64,000 nt of DNA from Emydura subglobosa (lineage: Eukaryota; Chordata; Testudines; Chelidae). How positions within the stretch are numbered: the stretch's first letter is position 1; every line of letters starts with the position of its first letter. This document shows positions 62,835 through 64,000 of this stretch, in pieces. Where the stretch lies: the NCBI GenBank assembly GCA_007922225.1, contig ML680053.1, positions 17,745,730-17,809,729 on the forward strand, given 5' to 3'. A program made the translations under genes and the position numbers. A model generated the notes under the pieces. The model saw only the letters and a program-made list of their open reading frames with translations, did no database searches and had not been told where the DNA came from.

Positions 62835-63365
62835 TGTAATGGGATCCCAGCCACCCCTCTTGAGCCACCTGCTGGTCAGTCTGGGGAATAAGATCTGCAG
62901 GTCCCAGCACCCCCACACGGTTATGTCTCGCCCACCAGCACTTCTCCACCTTACGACCCACATCTCTTCAAAGCCCACAGCATCTGCTTCATGACACAGC
63001 CCTCTGGCCATGCCACAATCTGTGCTCCCTCCCGTTTCTGGGGGAAGGGGAGAATTCTGCAGTCCCAGCCTAGCCACTCCCTTCAGTGGCAGTGGCAGCT
63101 GCAGTCCACCGTCGGGTCCTTACCTTAGGGTTCTCAACTGCTCCTTCTCCAGAGCCAGCCATTGCTTTGTCTGAGGTGCTGACCTTCCTCACTCTGCAGG
63201 GCCACCAGCCTTCCCTTTCTGTGCTCCTGGGAGTGACTGCCTTTTCTGCTTGCTGCTGGCTGCCTATATAGGGCCTCCTCAGCCCTGATAGGCTGCACTA
63301 GGAGCAGCCAGCCTAGGGTTTTATTAATCCTTTCCAGTCTAGTGTGGGGCAGCCACCCCATCACA
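62835..63365 (-). repeat. 5' LTR, intact, 531 bp
   Basis: Begins TGTGATGGGGTGGCTGCCCC (minus strand) and ends ATTACA. A TATA-like CCCTATATAGGC lies about 100 bp in. It serves as the template for recognising the two halves of the split 3' LTR. Confidence 0.85.
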
Positions 63366-63639
63366 GACAGAACAGAAGGAGGACAGGAACCAGGAGCAGG
63401 CGGGGAAGCGGGAACCGGGAGCAGGCAGGAATGCAGGGCTCAGGAGTCAGGTAAGCAGGAAGGGTCCATAATCGCAGCCGGACCAGCATTCGTCTAGTTG
63501 CTTGGACAATTTCCTGTTGTTACTTCCTGATTTACATAGTACTCCTTAGCCAATCGAGGGGATGTTTCCCCCAGTTGGGATCTTTGGGGGGCAGGGCCTT
63601 CTGTGAACTAGCCCTTCCCTGGATCCTTACCTACTGTAG
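63366..63639. repeat. Host repeat, right of the LTR element
   Basis: Iterated AGGAACCAGGAGCAGGC and GGGAACCGGGAGCAGGCAG words follow the LTR end at once. See the left part at 58,501. Confidence 0.4.
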
Positions 63640-64000
63640 TGATAGGGCTTGGAAGATTTTGGAACGCGCAGGAGATAGTGACTCCACGGGGCTAGTCTGA
63701 ACCGGTTTGATTAGAATTGCTGGCACAGCATCCTATGCAGATTGCAGGGCCGGTTTCACAACCCGCTGTGTAGCTTGTTTGGGTGCCAAAAGGCGGAGAA
63801 AGTGAGGAAAGAAGGTCATGTGCTATAAATTAGCCAATGCTTGCTGTTCCCTAGGGAACGCTGTATAAAAGCTTGAAATGCAAACTGCGGAATGAGACTC
63901 AGCCATGACTCCACTAGGATTGTGTGGTACAAATCGCCTGCAGCCCGCTTCACAGAGCTCATTAGAGTTTCCCTCTGCTGATTGGAGTGTAAGCCGTGAT
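63640..64000 (+). mobile_element. LTR, cut by the window edge
   Basis: CCAAT (63,834-63,838) and TATAAAA (63,864-63,870) are followed by ACTCAGCCATGACTCC and a CT-rich stretch, the U3-to-R order of an LTR. No poly(A) signal is reached before the window ends. The left edge is a guess. Confidence 0.5.

Larger units (their letters stand above)
58621..63365 (-). mobile_element. LTR element with a split 3' LTR and short internal region
   Basis: Minus strand: the 5' LTR is 63,365-62,835, the internal part 62,834-61,703, and the 3' LTR 61,702-61,464 continued at 58,884-58,621. A 2.6-kb insertion lies inside the 3' LTR. LTR halves match the intact 5' LTR block for block. GACAG (63,366-63,370) and GGCAG (58,616-58,620) flank the whole as a possible 5-bp target duplication with one mismatch. 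The internal region is only about 1.1 kb with no RT, so the element is internally deleted or non-autonomous. A tRNA-Ala-like primer site adjoins the 5' LTR. Confidence 0.85.

Noticed and set aside
1..64000. tRNA, rRNA or other structured RNA genes
   Set aside because: I scanned for tRNA A/B-box pairs and rRNA-like text. Only the MIR heads and the LTR primer sites recall tRNA sequence, and none folds as a full tRNA by eye.

Overview
This window looks like non-coding DNA from a reptile genome, most likely a turtle. The reasons are abundant CR1-type LINE copies with RT and endonuclease remnants, MIR- and L2-type amniote repeats, and many short DNA elements with long inverted repeats and ends such as GGGCTTGTCTACA or TAGGGCCCTA. 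I recall these from turtle and crocodilian genomes but could not search for them. I found no intact protein-coding gene, no tRNA or rRNA gene, and no bacterial or CRISPR feature. The longest open frames are retroelement remnants or chance frames in GC-rich repeats. The window is therefore either intergenic or inside a large intron.

Layout. 0-7 kb: an LTR-like block on the minus strand, then mostly unassigned AT-rich sequence with two MIR copies and two palindromic elements. 7-13 kb: a CR1 remnant, a GC-rich LTR-like block, an endogenous retroviral LTR with TATA box and AATAAA, and the longest CR1 copy. That copy has ORF1 esterase motifs, an ORF2 lacking almost all of the endonuclease, and a mutated RT active site. 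13-17 kb: GC-rich repeats, a split inverted-repeat element and another LTR. 17-22 kb: low-repeat DNA holding two diverged copies of a ~110-bp sequence about 4 kb apart that share a 27-bp perfect core, plus an L2 3' end. 22-27 kb: a GC-rich minus-strand repeat with four ~40-bp tandem units, a MIR copy, and a DNA element nested in an older repeat.

27.15-32.65 kb: an old LTR retrotransposon on the minus strand with two ~430-bp LTRs, a tRNA-Pro-like primer site and a gag remnant with a decayed zinc knuckle. A CR1 is inserted in it, and a second CR1 sits inside the first. 32.7-43.8 kb: mostly low-repeat DNA with hairpin elements, a second copy of the GC-rich repeat seen at 23 kb, a CR1 end and a 611-bp palindromic element. 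43.8-45.3 kb: CR1 sequence interrupted by a different, RTE-like LINE flanked by an 11-bp target duplication. 46-56 kb: an LTR, several hairpin elements and long repeat-poor stretches. 56.2-58.5 kb: a CR1 copy covering the end of the endonuclease through the 3' end.

58.6-63.4 kb is the most layered part. A minus-strand LTR element (LTRs, ~1.1-kb internal region, approximate 5-bp target duplication, tRNA-Ala-like primer site) has its 3' LTR split by a ~2.6-kb insertion. The insertion ends in inverted repeats of about 30 bp (29 of 30 match) and contains a further LTR and a CR1 endonuclease fragment. The window ends inside another LTR.

Nothing here forms an operon or pathway. The content is an insertion history. 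The candidates for host function are the duplicated conserved-looking element at 17.6/21.7 kb and an RFX-like site at 33.6 kb.
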